NCBI GenBank assembly: GCA_014529385.2 | Contig: CM043952.1 | Span: 52,746,619-52,810,618, forward strand | Reading direction: 5' to 3' | DNA: 64,000 bases | Source of the DNA: Adiantum capillus-veneris | Taxonomy: Eukaryota; Streptophyta; Polypodiopsida; Polypodiales; Pteridaceae | Shown: piece by piece, positions 33,776-44,199 of the stretch | Position numbering within the stretch: position 1 is the first letter of the stretch | How the letters are laid out: each line of letters begins with the position of its first letter | Notes under the pieces: model-generated | Databases searched by the model: none | What the model was told of the DNA's origin: nothing | The model's input: only the letters and a program-made list of their open reading frames with translations | Translations under genes and position numbers: made by a program

Positions 33776-35011
33776 TTAAATCCCTCCTAACTTGTGGGCA
33801 TAATGCAAGAAACTGAGGCCATGAGATATCAGGACCCTTACCTCGCATGTCTTCCAACAGGTTGTATGGAGCCATACCATGTCCAAGAGGGAAGTCTTGG
33901 AGATTGATACGACGTCGAGTCCTCTTAGCTTCCTTGGTCTCCTTTGCCTTCTTGCCTTGTCCATGGTCACTCTATGATGTGACACCCTCTTTCTCTTTAC
34001 CTTTTCCTGGCCACGCTTAATGCCATTGGCTTCCATGTCAAACTCATTTGAATTTGTCACCTCTACCACATGCACATTTGGATCTGGCAAAGGTGGAACT
34101 CCTTCTACCCCTTGTGGAGGTGGTCTTGGTCCATTTGGCCTTTGTAGAAGCCTTGGTTGTTGACCAGCTCCTTCTCCTGCATTCATCACTGGGTAATTCA
34201 AGTTAGGTCTCCCTGGCTCTCCACGGGGCCAAGGACAATTATACATCCCATGTCCAGACTCTCCGCAATTCCAACATTGCAAGACTCTCCTAGTTCGTGG
34301 CTCTCTCTCTTCTGACTTCTTTGCTTGTCCCTTTGGACCTACAGCTTGTGCAAGGTGAATTGACAGGCTGCTTAAAGATTCATTTAGCTTCTCAATCACT
34401 TCAGCCGTTACATCAGGAAGCTCCCTAGATGTTGATGCTTGTGACTTACCTTTGGGTCTAAGAACTTCTATTGGAACCTCTCCCCTTAAGCACTTGAGTT
34501 TCCTATACTTCTCAGCAGCCCTAGTTTCCGCTGCATCAAAAGTAGCAGGTGCACCCGCCTCAACTTTTACCTTAAGGTCAGGAAAGAGTCCGGCTATGAA
34601 CCTCTCCTTCTTTAAAAATTCTGCACCATCACCAGGGTTAGCAACATTTCGTATCCATAGAGCCCAAAGACGTAGAAACTCTTGCTTGTACAAGTAGTAG
34701 TCATCTAAGTCTTTTTGCTTATGAGAAACAATGTCTTGCCATAGTTTTTGAGAGTTTTGGGGATCAAAGAAGTATCTCTTAAAACGATTCAACACTTCTA
34801 TGTAATTCCCCTTAACTTCCTCAGGCAAAGAGTCAAACCAAGTACTAGCATCTTTCCTAAGGACCACCTCAAACATTTCTACATGTTCTTGATCGGTTAC
34901 TATCCTCTTGATACGGCAAGACATCTTGAAATTTGCTAAAAATAATTCTGCATCCTCTCCAGGCTCTCCAAAGAAAAGAGGATATCCAGACATTTGGCGT
35001 TGGCTCTCCAT
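33776..35011 (-). CDS. Gypsy Gag (411 aa)
   Basis: Starts MESQRQMSGYPLFFGE and has the Gag-domain layout: ELFLANFKMSCRIKRI, ASTWFDSLPEE, LNRFKRYFFDP, then RLWALWIRNV, FIAGL. A single zinc knuckle, CWNCGESGHGMYNC, lies about residues 241-254, followed by a Pro/Gly-rich and then a basic C-terminal tail. It shares its frame with Pol but is separated from it by two stops within 70 nt. Either these are natural readthrough points or the region has decayed. Length is normal for a plant gypsy Gag. The ATG at 35011 is the first in frame. Confidence 0.85.
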   Translation of the reverse strand: MESQRQMSGYPLFFGEPGEDAELFLANFKMSCRIKRIVTDQEHVEMFEVVLRKDASTWFDSLPEEVKGNYIEVLNRFKRYFFDPQNSQKLWQDIVSHKQKDLDDYYLYKQEFLRLWALWIRNVANPGDGAEFLKKERFIAGLFPDLKVKVEAGAPATFDAAETRAAEKYRKLKCLRGEVPIEVLRPKGKSQASTSRELPDVTAEVIEKLNESLSSLSIHLAQAVGPKGQAKKSEEREPRTRRVLQCWNCGESGHGMYNCPWPRGEPGRPNLNYPVMNAGEGAGQQPRLLQRPNGPRPPPQGVEGVPPLPDPNVHVVEVTNSNEFDMEANGIKRGQEKVKRKRVSHHRVTMDKARRQRRPRKLRGLDVVSISKTSLLDMVWLHTTCWKTCEVRVLISHGLSFLHYAHKLGGI

Positions 35012-35387
35012 TATTATGAAAGATTACAACACGAGTTACAATAAGGGATACAATAGAGATTTAGAACCACTCGCCTGCAAATGAAGAAGTGAGAAAATAC
35101 CACTCTAGGTTTTCTTCTTCAGCTATCCAAGCTTCAATAAGGTCTCGATTTGTTTGATCAAAACAAAAAGGTAGACTATTGATGAGCTCTAAGAAGGGTT
35201 GAAATTCTTCAAAGCTAAGGCGATAAACAGAAATCTCTAGAACTTCATTTTCTGGATCCAAAAGAGCAACCACGTCCCAAGTGATAAATTGCACTTGCTC
35301 TACAATTCCCAACGCACAAGCGGTTTGTATAAAAACTAGATCTTCATGCTCGTCGAAGGCCGTGAGAAAGTAGCAATTGACTAGGAG
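35012..35387 (-). other. 5' leader of the gypsy element; primer site not identified
   Basis: This lies between the truncated 5' LTR and Gag. An open frame of 122 codons (35429-35061) crosses from LTR into leader but shows no family signature. The base sequence next to the LTR, TAGTCAATTGC in element sense, matches no tRNA 3' end I know. Confidence 0.5.
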
Positions 35388-35571
35388 CACAACACAAACC
35401 AAAACAACAAACCCACCGCCAAATCCCAACTACACAAGGGGCACCACCTAGTTTAAGAGCGAACTAGGACGCAAAAGAGGAGAATCGTTAGAGCAACCCA
35501 CAAACAAGCAAGGAATTTACACTAACCCTAACACCAATGGAATACTCTCACACACTAAAACACGAGAGAGG

Positions 35572-35618
<47 letters not shown>

Positions 35619-37993
35619 TGCTCGGGCTGCTTTGAAATGTATCGGCGATGATCAAGCAAACACAACTATATATTTAAGAAAGAGAGAGAAAGGGGGAGGG
35701 GGTGCTTGTTGCATTAATACCTTCTTACAAATCTGTCATGACAAATCAAAGTGAGATTAGTACTTGTTCAACATAGCTTGCGGAAATTTCACCACAACAC
35801 ATCACTAGAAAAGCCACCCCAATCACTGTCTTAAGGCCAGGGGAGTCCTCTCCACCCTGTCGCCCTCTTACAGTATGTGGGATTTATGGCTAGATTGATG
35901 ACAACACCAGAGACAAGCTATCAAGATCTTAAAAAAAACCAAGACACTTACGCATCATTGTTGTCCATTACTTCACGTTGGAAGGGAGACAAAATATCCA
36001 AGATTAGTCCAAATCCACCCTCCTTGATTCAGCGAATGTTGGGCTTACACTAGTAGGAGAAATGATAGATTTCCTACTCTCAATTGAATGATCACTCTCT
36101 CTCTTACAATGGCATAGATTTCCCTTGCTAATCCCCTATTACAACACATGCACATGCATAAGACAATGAGCTTCCACTCAAGAGCTCCTTCTAGAGAGGT
36201 TGAGCTTGGCTTCTCAAGCTATAGCATAGTGCTCTTGCTTATGGCTTCCCCTTTGTGCTAGCTACACCCTCCTTTTATAGCAATTTTGAAGGCTAGGGTT
36301 ACTCCTCTAACCATGGTTGGGTTAGATTTTCATCAATTTATCTAATTTCTTTTGCTTGGAATTATCAAGAAGTTGGTGAGGAAAGAGAGAGGAGAGAAAT
36401 GGAGGTGATAGGACTTTTCATAGTGGGTTAGTGTTAGTAGAGTTAGTATTAATTTACAAAGGGAATTGGATATTTACAATGGGAGTATCCATGTAGGATA
36501 CAAATAAGGAAGAAAAAAACTCTTAAGAGGTAAGAAAAGGTGGCTTTCTTACAAGGTTGATGCTCCAAGTGTCTTGAGTAGGGCCGATTTTGACGCTTGT
36601 TGACGGTCCACTAGCTTTGACGGTACATTTCTTCTCCACTCTTGACCTTCCTTGAGAGACAAGGTAATTGAAGCTGAGTAATCAACCACCATGATGCTGT
36701 CTTTTAAGAGAAGAGGATGAATTTTGTGGTTTTTTTATAGATATGGGTAAATTGGAGGAGGAAAAATGAGACTAGGTGGTCAATTTTTGAATGGAATTGT
36801 GTGTGGGAGGTATGAGTTCACCATGGTTTCTCTTATTCTTCAAGGTTGAGGAGAAGGTGAGTAGTGTGCAGAGAGGAGTGGTGAGAAAGATGGGGATGAT
36901 GAGTGGAGAAGTGTGTGTGAAAGAGGAAAATGATAAAGTGGAAGAGAGAGTGTGGCTGCATAGCATGGGAAAACTGGGGTCCACTAAAAAAATCATAGCT
37001 CACAGCTCGTAGCTCAAAAAAATATGAAAAAATTTGAGGCAAAAGTTCAGCCCACGAGCTACAACCTTTGTTTGTATTACCTTTTCAAATTCGGAGAGCA
37101 AGTGGACTTTAAAAATTCAGCAAAACCGACCGTTTTTTTCCACTGCAAGGTCCTTGTGGGGTCCTTCTTTGGATGATTCTTTTGAATACCTCCAAGAGTG
37201 AGCCCTCCATAGTGCATGTATGCATGCCACCTACCCTTGACCTTATTTGGTAGGTCTATAATTGAAGATGTTGTTGAGATTAGGATATAAGTGAATAGTA
37301 CAACTAAGAAAATCAAATATTGAGGGGTCTAAAAAATATGTACATGTCAAATATAAATAATATAGGTGGAAAAATATAAAGGGGTCAAAATAAATCTCTC
37401 TCATTATAAGTCTACCATAAAAAGATGAATAATTTTGGTGGTCTAATTTATGAGAGTAATAGAGAATATATGTAGGAAGGAAAAAATCACAATAGTGAAA
37501 AAAATATACACATAAATAGAACTAGTTTTTTTGGATTTTTGTTGGGATGGAGTTACACAAAATATAAGAGAAGCTTACATGAAAATATTTCTATATGGAA
37601 TAAAGAGTATGAAAAATGGTAAGAAAAAATTGTGGTAATGGTGAGGCAATGTACAGAGCATAAATAACACACACCTAGGTAGAAATATTTAAATAAATAC
37701 CAAAATAATTATGAAAAAATCTTTTATTTAGGCCCTATATACAAAGAAATATTTACATATGCATGGGCCATAATATACTTATATTTTTTATTTTTTTTAT
37801 TTTTTATTTTTTTGGCTCAACTAGCCCAATGACTAGCTAATTGAGGGTTTTTGAAGAAGATATGGGAAAAGTCCCGTGTCTCACGCACGCCTATGTACAG
37901 TGAAATGGTAGGGATAGCCACAGTGTTTGGGTGATTTTGGTAGGGTGAGGTAACTCATTGTGGCAATTACAAAGAGCCGAAAAACGGCTATCA
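35388..37993 (-). mobile_element. 5' LTR of the Tat-like gypsy element, lacking its last ~86 bp
   Basis: Matches 27102-29703 almost base for base, but the match stops at 35388. The terminal bases present at 27016-27101 in the other LTR are not found here. A GA microsatellite (about 35574-35614) is longer than its partner. Confidence 0.9.
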
Positions 37994-37997
37994 CTAG

Positions 37998-38376
37998 CAA
38001 GAAACAACGTTGTGTTGTAGTTTCTACGACTGAGTCAGAATATGTTGCGGCATCACTTGCATCTCGTGAGTTGATTTGGCTTCGACAAATGCTAGTTGAT
38101 ATTGGTCACTCTCCTCTTTCTAGTACACCCTTGCGGTGTGACAACCAAAGTGCTATTAGTCTTGCAAAAGACTATGTTCAACATAATACGTCAAAGCACA
38201 TTGCTGTCCATTATCATTATGTCAGGTATGAAGTACGCAAAGGAACCATTATGGTAGAACAATGTCCAAGTGACCAGATGATTGCAGACATTTTGACCAA
38301 AGGCCTCAGCGAGTTACGTTTCATCCTCTTGCGCTCGGAGCTTGGAGTTGCTTCGACCTCACTCTCTCTAGATTAG
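37998..38376 (+). pseudogene. Copia Pol, C-terminal part of RNase H
   Basis: Continues the copia frame exactly where it was cut at 27015. It reads KKQRCVVVSTTESEYVAAS, LRCDNQSAISLAKD, TSKHIAVHYHYVRYEV and DILTKGL, all standard copia RNase H motifs, and ends at TAG 38374-38376. This shows that 27016-37993 is an insertion and that the copia came first. Confidence 0.93.
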
Positions 38377-38624
38377 CTTCTTTGCTATTGTAATAGCTTT
38401 GTACATATGACATTGTAATCTTTTAGGTACCATGCACTATGCACACTCCACATTTGCACATTGTGATCTCTAAATCACTTGAATATTTGTACATAGATGC
38501 ACAATTCACTTTCACATCATCATCGTTGGTTTATATTTTCACATTGTATAGGGGCTTGGGTTTTTCCCTTGAACTCCCCAAGGGTTTTTTCATCCAAAGC
38601 TAGAGACCTTTGTTTGAGTGGGGG

Positions 38625-38767
38625 TGTTGGAGCTATATATGGCTCACTCTACTCAACTTGGTCTCACCTATATATTTGTATCTTGTCCTCAATATGAATC
38701 AGTCTTTGGGAGCGTATATGGTGTGTCTCTTGTCTCGTCTCTCTCTCTTTCTCTCTACATCTCAACA
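38625..38767 (+). mobile_element. 3' LTR of the copia element (143 bp)
   Basis: Starts TGTTGGAGCTATATATGG after the polypurine tract GAGTGGGGG and ends CATCTCAACA. The ends form TGTTG/CAACA. It is followed by TCTAG, the probable target duplication. Confidence 0.82.
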
Positions 38768-38772
38768 TCTAG

Positions 38773-39334
38773 ACCATTGTACAAGCTCAAAACTAGGGCT
38801 TTTGGAAACTTGTACATGTTTTTGGTGTGTATCCTTAAAAGAGACTCAAAATCTTAAGACAAAGTGTTGTGAGATGATATATGTTTTTTATTGTGTATAG
38901 TATTTTGATGTCTTTGTTTTGGATTAGGTTTTCTGTGTCGTTAGAAAGGCTCTAAATATAAAGTAAAAAAATCACAAAATTGGTTTTGATTGCAAAGCTT
39001 GAAATCAAAAGCTTGCAAATAAAACACACTCGAATACAGCTGTCCCAAAGCCTCTACACTCAAGACCTTCACTCTAGATCTATCTACAAAAAATGTATAT
39101 GAAGACATAGAAAAATTTCCAAAGTACCCAAAACGAAAATCTTTGAGTACCTATGCATAGCTTATGTTTCCATGATTCTAATGACTACTTGGACGCAAAA
39201 AATAAAAATCATTTGTTATACTTACGGCCACCAATAGCTCGCAGATGTGCAAGCGTGTTTGCTCCGTCTCGCGCAGAATGCTTGGTGTTGGTACGTAGCT
39301 CTTGACGAGCCTAGCATGATGGTGTATTCAGAGC
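38773..39334. other. Insertion-site flank; nothing recognised
   Basis: This should be the continuation of the sequence that the copia interrupted at 22996, perhaps more of the SWIM remnant. I cannot see a clear reading frame. Confidence 0.4.
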
Positions 39335-39339
39335 TCCAA

Positions 39340-39481
39340 TGTTGAGAGAGAAAGAGAGAGCACAGAAATAGAACCCCAAAGTGTGTAGAATACACACATG
39401 AGATGATGTATATATAGAGGGGACCTGGGTGCCATATATAGAGAATCCATATATTGAGTAGCTTCACATATAGGCTCAACA
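39340..39481 (-). mobile_element. 3' LTR of the non-autonomous element
   Basis: In element sense it starts TGTTGAGCC after CAACGGGGG and ends CTCTCTCAACA. It differs from the other LTR at about three positions. Confidence 0.9.
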
Positions 39482-40274
39482 CCCCCGTTGAAATAAGGGT
39501 CCCTAACTGTGGATGAAAAAACCCTTGGGGGATCAAGGGAAAAACCCACAGCTCTATATACACCCACCGTTATATTATAAAAATCATTGAATAGACAAAA
39601 GTTCATGAAGAGTTACATCACTCTTTTTACAATGAATATTTTATGAGGAGCTACATCACTCCTTTTACAATGAATGTTTTATGAGGAGTTACATTACTCC
39701 TATCCTATCAAATACAATAATGAATACAAAGGTTAAATGAAGAGGTGTAAACGCTATCTATTAGCTCGTAATCAGAAGTGTCTCCAAGAATCTGCTGTGT
39801 AGCTTGTCATCACTATCGCATCACCAAACATATCTTCATGTTGTCATCAATATGGCATCACCAAACATGTCTTCATAAATCTTTTATTGTCACCAAGTTT
39901 TTCATCATGAAATCAATTCTTTGATCAATCCTACATAGATCATAGACTCAAAAAACATAGTCATGAAAATTATTAGCATCGTTAGTGAAATAATTACATT
40001 CACAATGCCATAAGAGATGGTTCGCGACGCCACTCTTTTGACGACATGTATACGCACGACAACATATGTGGACATAAAGTATGAACATAAAAATTACAAG
40101 ATGCATGATACGTGATGCAAATGACATGTGTATATACTACATAAAATGACATTTATCAATGTAGTGATATCAATGAGTATCATCAAAGTATTAACAAAAT
40201 ATCATCATTGTATCAATAAAAATCATCATGGTATCAACGAAAAGAATCATAGAATAATTGTTGTATCAACAAAA

Positions 40275-40560
40275 CAACGTCATGGCATCACCGAGAATAA
40301 CCATGGTATCAACGAAACAACATCATGATATCACTGAGAATAATCATTGTACCAACGAAACAACATCATGGTATCACCGAGAATAATCATTGTATCAACG
40401 AAACAACGTCATGGTATCACCGAGAATAACCACGGTATCAATGAAACAACATCATGGTATCACCGAGAATAACCATGGAATCAACGAAGTATCATCATGG
40501 CATCACCGAGAATAACCATCGTATCAACGAAAATCACCATGACCAAAGTACTAACAAAAC
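40275..40560. repeat. 43-bp tandem array inside the non-autonomous element
   Basis: About seven imperfect units of the type GGTATCACCGAGAATAACCA...CAACGAAACAACATCAT, built from a half-unit (ATCAxxGA). More diverged units extend left to about 40150. Confidence 0.9.
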
Positions 40561-40649
40561 ATCATCATGGTACCACGGCTCGACTGAATTGGAACGATAT
40601 GTAACTGGCTTCTACAGCAAAGTTATGTCAGTAACAAATATATGATTGA

Positions 40650-41525
40650 TGAAGAGAAAATATAATTGAGGATTTTTCTATTATGAGGAAAATCAAAAGC
40701 AAAAAGTAAAATTTGCTTTTCAAACATATTCGCAGTACAAGAACGATAACCCAAAATCGGTGCACAATTTAGAGAAACTTTCTTCTGCAAAGTTATACAC
40801 CACATCGATTCCAATGGCTCAAGTAAATAGTTTCTACAAAATCATTTGCAATTAGCAGAAAAATAAAATAAAAACCAAAAACAAAAGTTGCTTCTCAGAC
40901 ATGTACGCAGTCCGCAAACGATAACTAAAATTAATGCGCAGAATTTGAAAAAACTTCCTTCTGCATAGTTGTAGACAATATTGATTTGAGTGTCTCCACA
41001 GGCTGTTTCTGCAAAATTGTTCTCAATTAGGAGAAAAAACAAAAAAAAAAACAAAAGTTGCTTTTCAGGCATGTACGCAGTCCGTCAACAATAACTCAAA
41101 ATCCATGACGAATTTGAAAAAACTTCCTTCTGCGAAGTTGTAGACCACATCGATTCCAGTGTCTTCCTTAGATAGTTTTTGCAAAATCATTTTCAATTAA
41201 GAGAAAAATCAAAAACATAAAACAAAAGTTTCTTTTCAGGCATCTATGCAATCCGCGAATGATAACTCAAAATCAGTGCAGAATTTGGAAAAACTTCCTT
41301 CTGCAAAGTTGTAGACCACATCGATTCTCGTGACGCTAGCGGGTAGTTTCTACAGAATTGTTTTCAATTAGCAAACAAATTAAAAATAAAAAGCGGAAGT
41401 TTCTTTTTAGGTATGTACGCAGTCTGCGAGTGATAACTCAAAATCGGTGCAGAATTTCTACAAACTTTCTTCTGCGAGTAGTTTTTGCAAAATCGTTTTT
41501 GATCAGGAGAAAAATCAAAAGCAAA
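40650..41525. repeat. ~170-bp tandem array inside the non-autonomous element
   Basis: Five units. The conserved word TACGCAGTCCG(C)GAACGATAACTC occurs in variant form near 40731, 40909, 41077, 41248 and 41420, with spacings of 168-178 bp. Each unit also has a CTTCTGCAAAGTTGTAGACCAC-like part. The array lies just inside the 5' LTR in element sense. Confidence 0.9.
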
Positions 41526-41533
41526 AACGTATT

Positions 41534-41545
41534 GCTCTGAAACCA
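41534..41545 (-). promoter_or_regulatory. Primer-binding site of the non-autonomous element
   Basis: TGGTTTCAGAGC in element sense, starting at the base after the LTR. It differs at one base from TGGTATCAGAGC, the initiator-Met tRNA site used by most plant copia elements. Confidence 0.88.
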
Positions 41546-41687
41546 TGTTGAGAGAGAAAGAGAGAGCATAGAAATAGAACCCCAAAGTGTGTAGAATACA
41601 CACATGAGATGATGTATATATAGAGGGGACCTGGGTGCCATATATAGAGAAGCCATATATTGAGTAGCTTCACATATAAGCTCAACA
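41546..41687 (-). mobile_element. 5' LTR of the non-autonomous element
   Basis: 142 bp, the partner of 39340-39481, adjoining the primer-binding site and the right TCCAA duplication. Confidence 0.9.
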
Positions 41688-41725
41688 TCCAATACTATGA
41701 GAAAGTGGGGAGTAGCGCCAGGATG

Positions 41726-41728
<3 letters not shown>

Positions 41729-41792
<64 letters not shown>
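41729..41792. repeat. (CT)n(CA)n microsatellite
   Basis: A run of about 17 CT units, then about 14 CA units, in the sequence flanking the non-autonomous element. Confidence 0.96.
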
Positions 41793-41793
<1 letters not shown>

Positions 41794-42049
41794 GACGACA
41801 ACTCAAAACTTGATGATGATCAAATTTCTTCTTAGAAAATGACCTAGGTACCTTATATAATAAGGCTACCATAGGTTAAACCTAAAATAGAGTTGAAGGG
41901 GTAAAATGGCTTTATATGTACAATATGAAAGTGGCATTGCACCCCGTATTCTGTAATAACACTAACGACTCATTACAAGTGATGTTTTTAACCATAATCT
42001 GTAGCATTTCATAACTCTCAAAAAACAAGGCTTTGCTGAGTTAGGTTGT

Positions 42050-42314
42050 GATGTTGAACCACAAGTAAAAAAAAACTCCAAGAAATTGAAAAGGCAAGGT
42101 AGTGGCCCATTTATCATCACCTAGTGGTGATGAACAACTTGCAACATTGGAGGGAGAGGAGATGCCAAATTGGATCAATGGTTGCATACTAAAGAAATAC
42201 CATATACCTCTCACTACTGACATGCTGAAAAGATACATGTGGGAAATAAAAAGAAGCAGAAAGCTCAAGCCATTTGAGACCAAGCAAAGGAGGAAGCAAA
42301 GTTATGGATTCTAA
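42050..42314 (+). pseudogene. Gypsy Pol C-terminal fragment
   Basis: The segment GSGPFIIT..., then QLATLEGEEMPNWINGCILKKYH, matches the tail that follows the integrase core in Tat-type gypsy elements (compare GPYIVKKAF...NGYRLKPYL in the element at 30 kb). The integrase core itself is not found upstream. Confidence 0.6.
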
Positions 42315-42459
42315 AGTGCAAGGAGAAATATAATATTGCTCCAATTTGACAACTAGAACCACCATCTCCTCTCCATTGAAAAAGTCCAAATAGAGTAGGG
42401 TGGTCTTGAAGGTCTGGATGTACGCATCAATGTCCAACTTGCCAATGGAAAAACAAAAA

Positions 42460-42740
42460 GATAACTTGTGGATATTGGAGCACGTGTTAATGCCATGCCT
42501 TATTCTAATTACTTCAACCTATCAATTTCCATAATAGAAGCAGCAAAGATTGAGCTTAGGGCAGCTTACAAAGGAACATGTTCATTTTGGAACAAGCCAA
42601 TGTATCAATCAACATTGATGGTAACCACTGCTCTCATCAATTCCACATTATGGAAAATACAAATCGTAATGAAGAAATCATCTTGGGAGTTTCATGGATG
42701 TTCACCTACAAAGCAGTTTCATATTGGTAAGATGAAACTC
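42460..42740 (+). pseudogene. Possible retropepsin-like fragment
   Basis: The frame from 42459 reads LVDIGARVNAMPYSNYFNLSI, resembling the D-S/T-G-A start of a retrotransposon protease with S/T replaced by I, and later MKKSSWEFHG. It lies 3' of a Pol tail, so it belongs to a different copy or a rearranged element. Confidence 0.35.
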
Positions 42741-42899
42741 TCAAAGACAACCTCAAGGGCACATCATATGTCACACCCTTGGCACAAACAAATCACATTT
42801 GGAATGTACAGTCCAAGCCAGAGGAGCCACAACCCACCATCAAGCCACGACACTCTCCAAACATTTACAAGAGACAAGTCAAACAAGTCTAGTTAAAGA

Positions 42900-44190
42900 A
42901 ATAAAATTTGAAAACCAAGCCAAAGAAAATATGGATACCCAAAGAATTACCCTCCAATTAGACTTCCAAATCAACCAAGACAAAATTCCAAGGAGCCAGA
43001 ACCCCTCAAAGTAAGCCAAAAAAGTGGACGAGATTCAAACAACAATCGAATGCTTCCTCCAATTCACCCAATTACCCAAATTCACATCAAAGAGGCCAAA
43101 AATGCACAATAGATAGCATGGAAATGGATACCCAAACAATCAAACCAACAACCGGCATCTTCAAAGTCTCCAACACCAATCTTCAAGTGGGCATCCAAAG
43201 CTAAGCTAAGCCAAATCAACAACCCGACAATGGTACTCACTAAACCAACCATTAAGGAACGGGCGATTTAACTTCAAAGACGTTTGTTCATTAAACACAA
43301 ATTAGCGTTGCTAGTGGAAACCACTAAATAATCCGTTTAGTACTCACATCTTGCACATCATAGTGTTACGCATTGCATCTCTTTCATAAGCATTATAGGT
43401 CCACATTCCATGGACTTGCATCGACACATTGTTTGCACCCATGCACATTTCCAAAATCTTTGTCTAGGATGACCCAAAATGGGAAGGGGGGAGTAATAGT
43501 AGCTGAAGAAACATATTGCAAGCTCTTATGATGCAAGATGATGAAAGACCATGTGTTAGAGGGGGTCACTGCAACAGACATATATAGAAAATGGGATCTA
43601 GGAGGGCCTCTTTATTTACCAAAGGTCAAGATACAAGGCTTACAAGAGTATCACTCTCATTTGTATGCTTCAAACTCAAAAACTTGATAATGATAAGGGT
43701 CCCTTTCCTCACTTTATGAAAACAATTATACCTAGGACTCTCTTGGTCAGTGGCCAACTTTACAAGATCGGATTCAATTACAGACTTTACAACTCAACTT
43801 TTTAGAGATTGTCCATCTACAATCAAAGACTATCATTCTTAGTCTTTGCACATCCTCATGCAAACTCTTGTCGTCTTCTTTGTAGTGTTTTCATGGTGTC
43901 TTTGATTTGCTTGGGCAACTGTTGGTGGAATAATTGAATTGTATCTTTCTTCAGTAATCCATTGTTCACCTCTCAAGTGTGCAAGTGAGGTAGAATTTTT
44001 CCACCCGTGAATCAATCTCTACCTTTTTTGCTAACTCGTTCAAAGGATTTTTATTAAAGTGCTCTAATAAGCTATATGGCTGGCATGCTGATTTTTTGTC
44101 ATGGGGTTGAAGATGGATTAATCAAGTTCAAAGAACCCTGTCATGGACGCCTCTTCAAATTTTTGCATGTAGTGAGAGGGCAAGAAAATG
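42900..44190. other. Probable decayed gypsy 3' region
   Basis: A/C-rich sequence with no long frame, then GGGAAGGGGGGAGTAATAG at 43478-43496. This looks like the polypurine tract at 18307-18319, but no TG-starting repeat follows, so the element end is not proven. Confidence 0.4.
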
Positions 44191-44199
44191 ACATGGACA

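Larger units (their letters stand above)
27016..37993 (-). mobile_element. Ty3/gypsy retrotransposon, Tat-like, nested in the copia RNase H
   Basis: About 10.98 kb between direct repeats of ACTAG (27011-27015 and 37993-37997). The final A of the right one may instead be the last base of the element, which would give CTAG. The ends are TG...CA. It is on the minus strand, opposite to its copia host. Gag and Pol lie between two LTRs of 2.6-2.7 kb that differ at about 14 positions by eye, excluding microsatellite length. The Pol order is protease, RT, RNase H, a second RNase H and integrase. That extra RNase H is typical of the Tat group of plant gypsy elements. Pol carries one premature stop and the 5' LTR is incomplete. 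Confidence 0.92.
22997..38767 (+). mobile_element. Ty1/copia retrotransposon, split by a nested gypsy element and lacking its 5' LTR
   Basis: The internal region holds gag-pol (23204-27015, resumed at 37998-38376) and a 3' LTR at 38625-38767. The five bases after the 3' LTR are TCTAG, and TCTAG also stands at 22992-22996, right before the element. That supports a 5-bp target duplication and insertion in the SWIM remnant. No copy of the 143-bp LTR exists on the left, so the 5' LTR has been lost. Removing the nested 11-kb element leaves a copia of about 4.8 kb. Confidence 0.85.
39340..41687 (-). mobile_element. Non-autonomous LTR element (2348 bp) related to the neighbouring copia
   Basis: Complete: LTRs of 142 bp at 39340-39481 and 41546-41687, target duplication TCCAA (39335-39339 and 41688-41692), TGTTGAG...CTCAACA ends, primer-binding site and polypurine tract. 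The sequence before the polypurine tract (39482-39570) closely matches that before the copia 3' LTR at 38530-38624, and LTR ends share the CTCTCTCTTTCTCTCT...CAACA pattern. The 2 kb interior has no Gag or Pol. It is filled by two tandem arrays. It must depend on proteins from an autonomous relative, most likely this copia lineage. Confidence 0.88.

Noticed and set aside
40275-40560. Regular 43-bp repeats suggestive of a CRISPR array
   Set aside because: Head-to-tail tandem repeats without unique spacers, inside an LTR element of a plant genome.
43478-43500. Polypurine tract followed by an LTR
   Set aside because: The purine tract is good, but the next bases do not start with TG and are not repeated elsewhere in the window.
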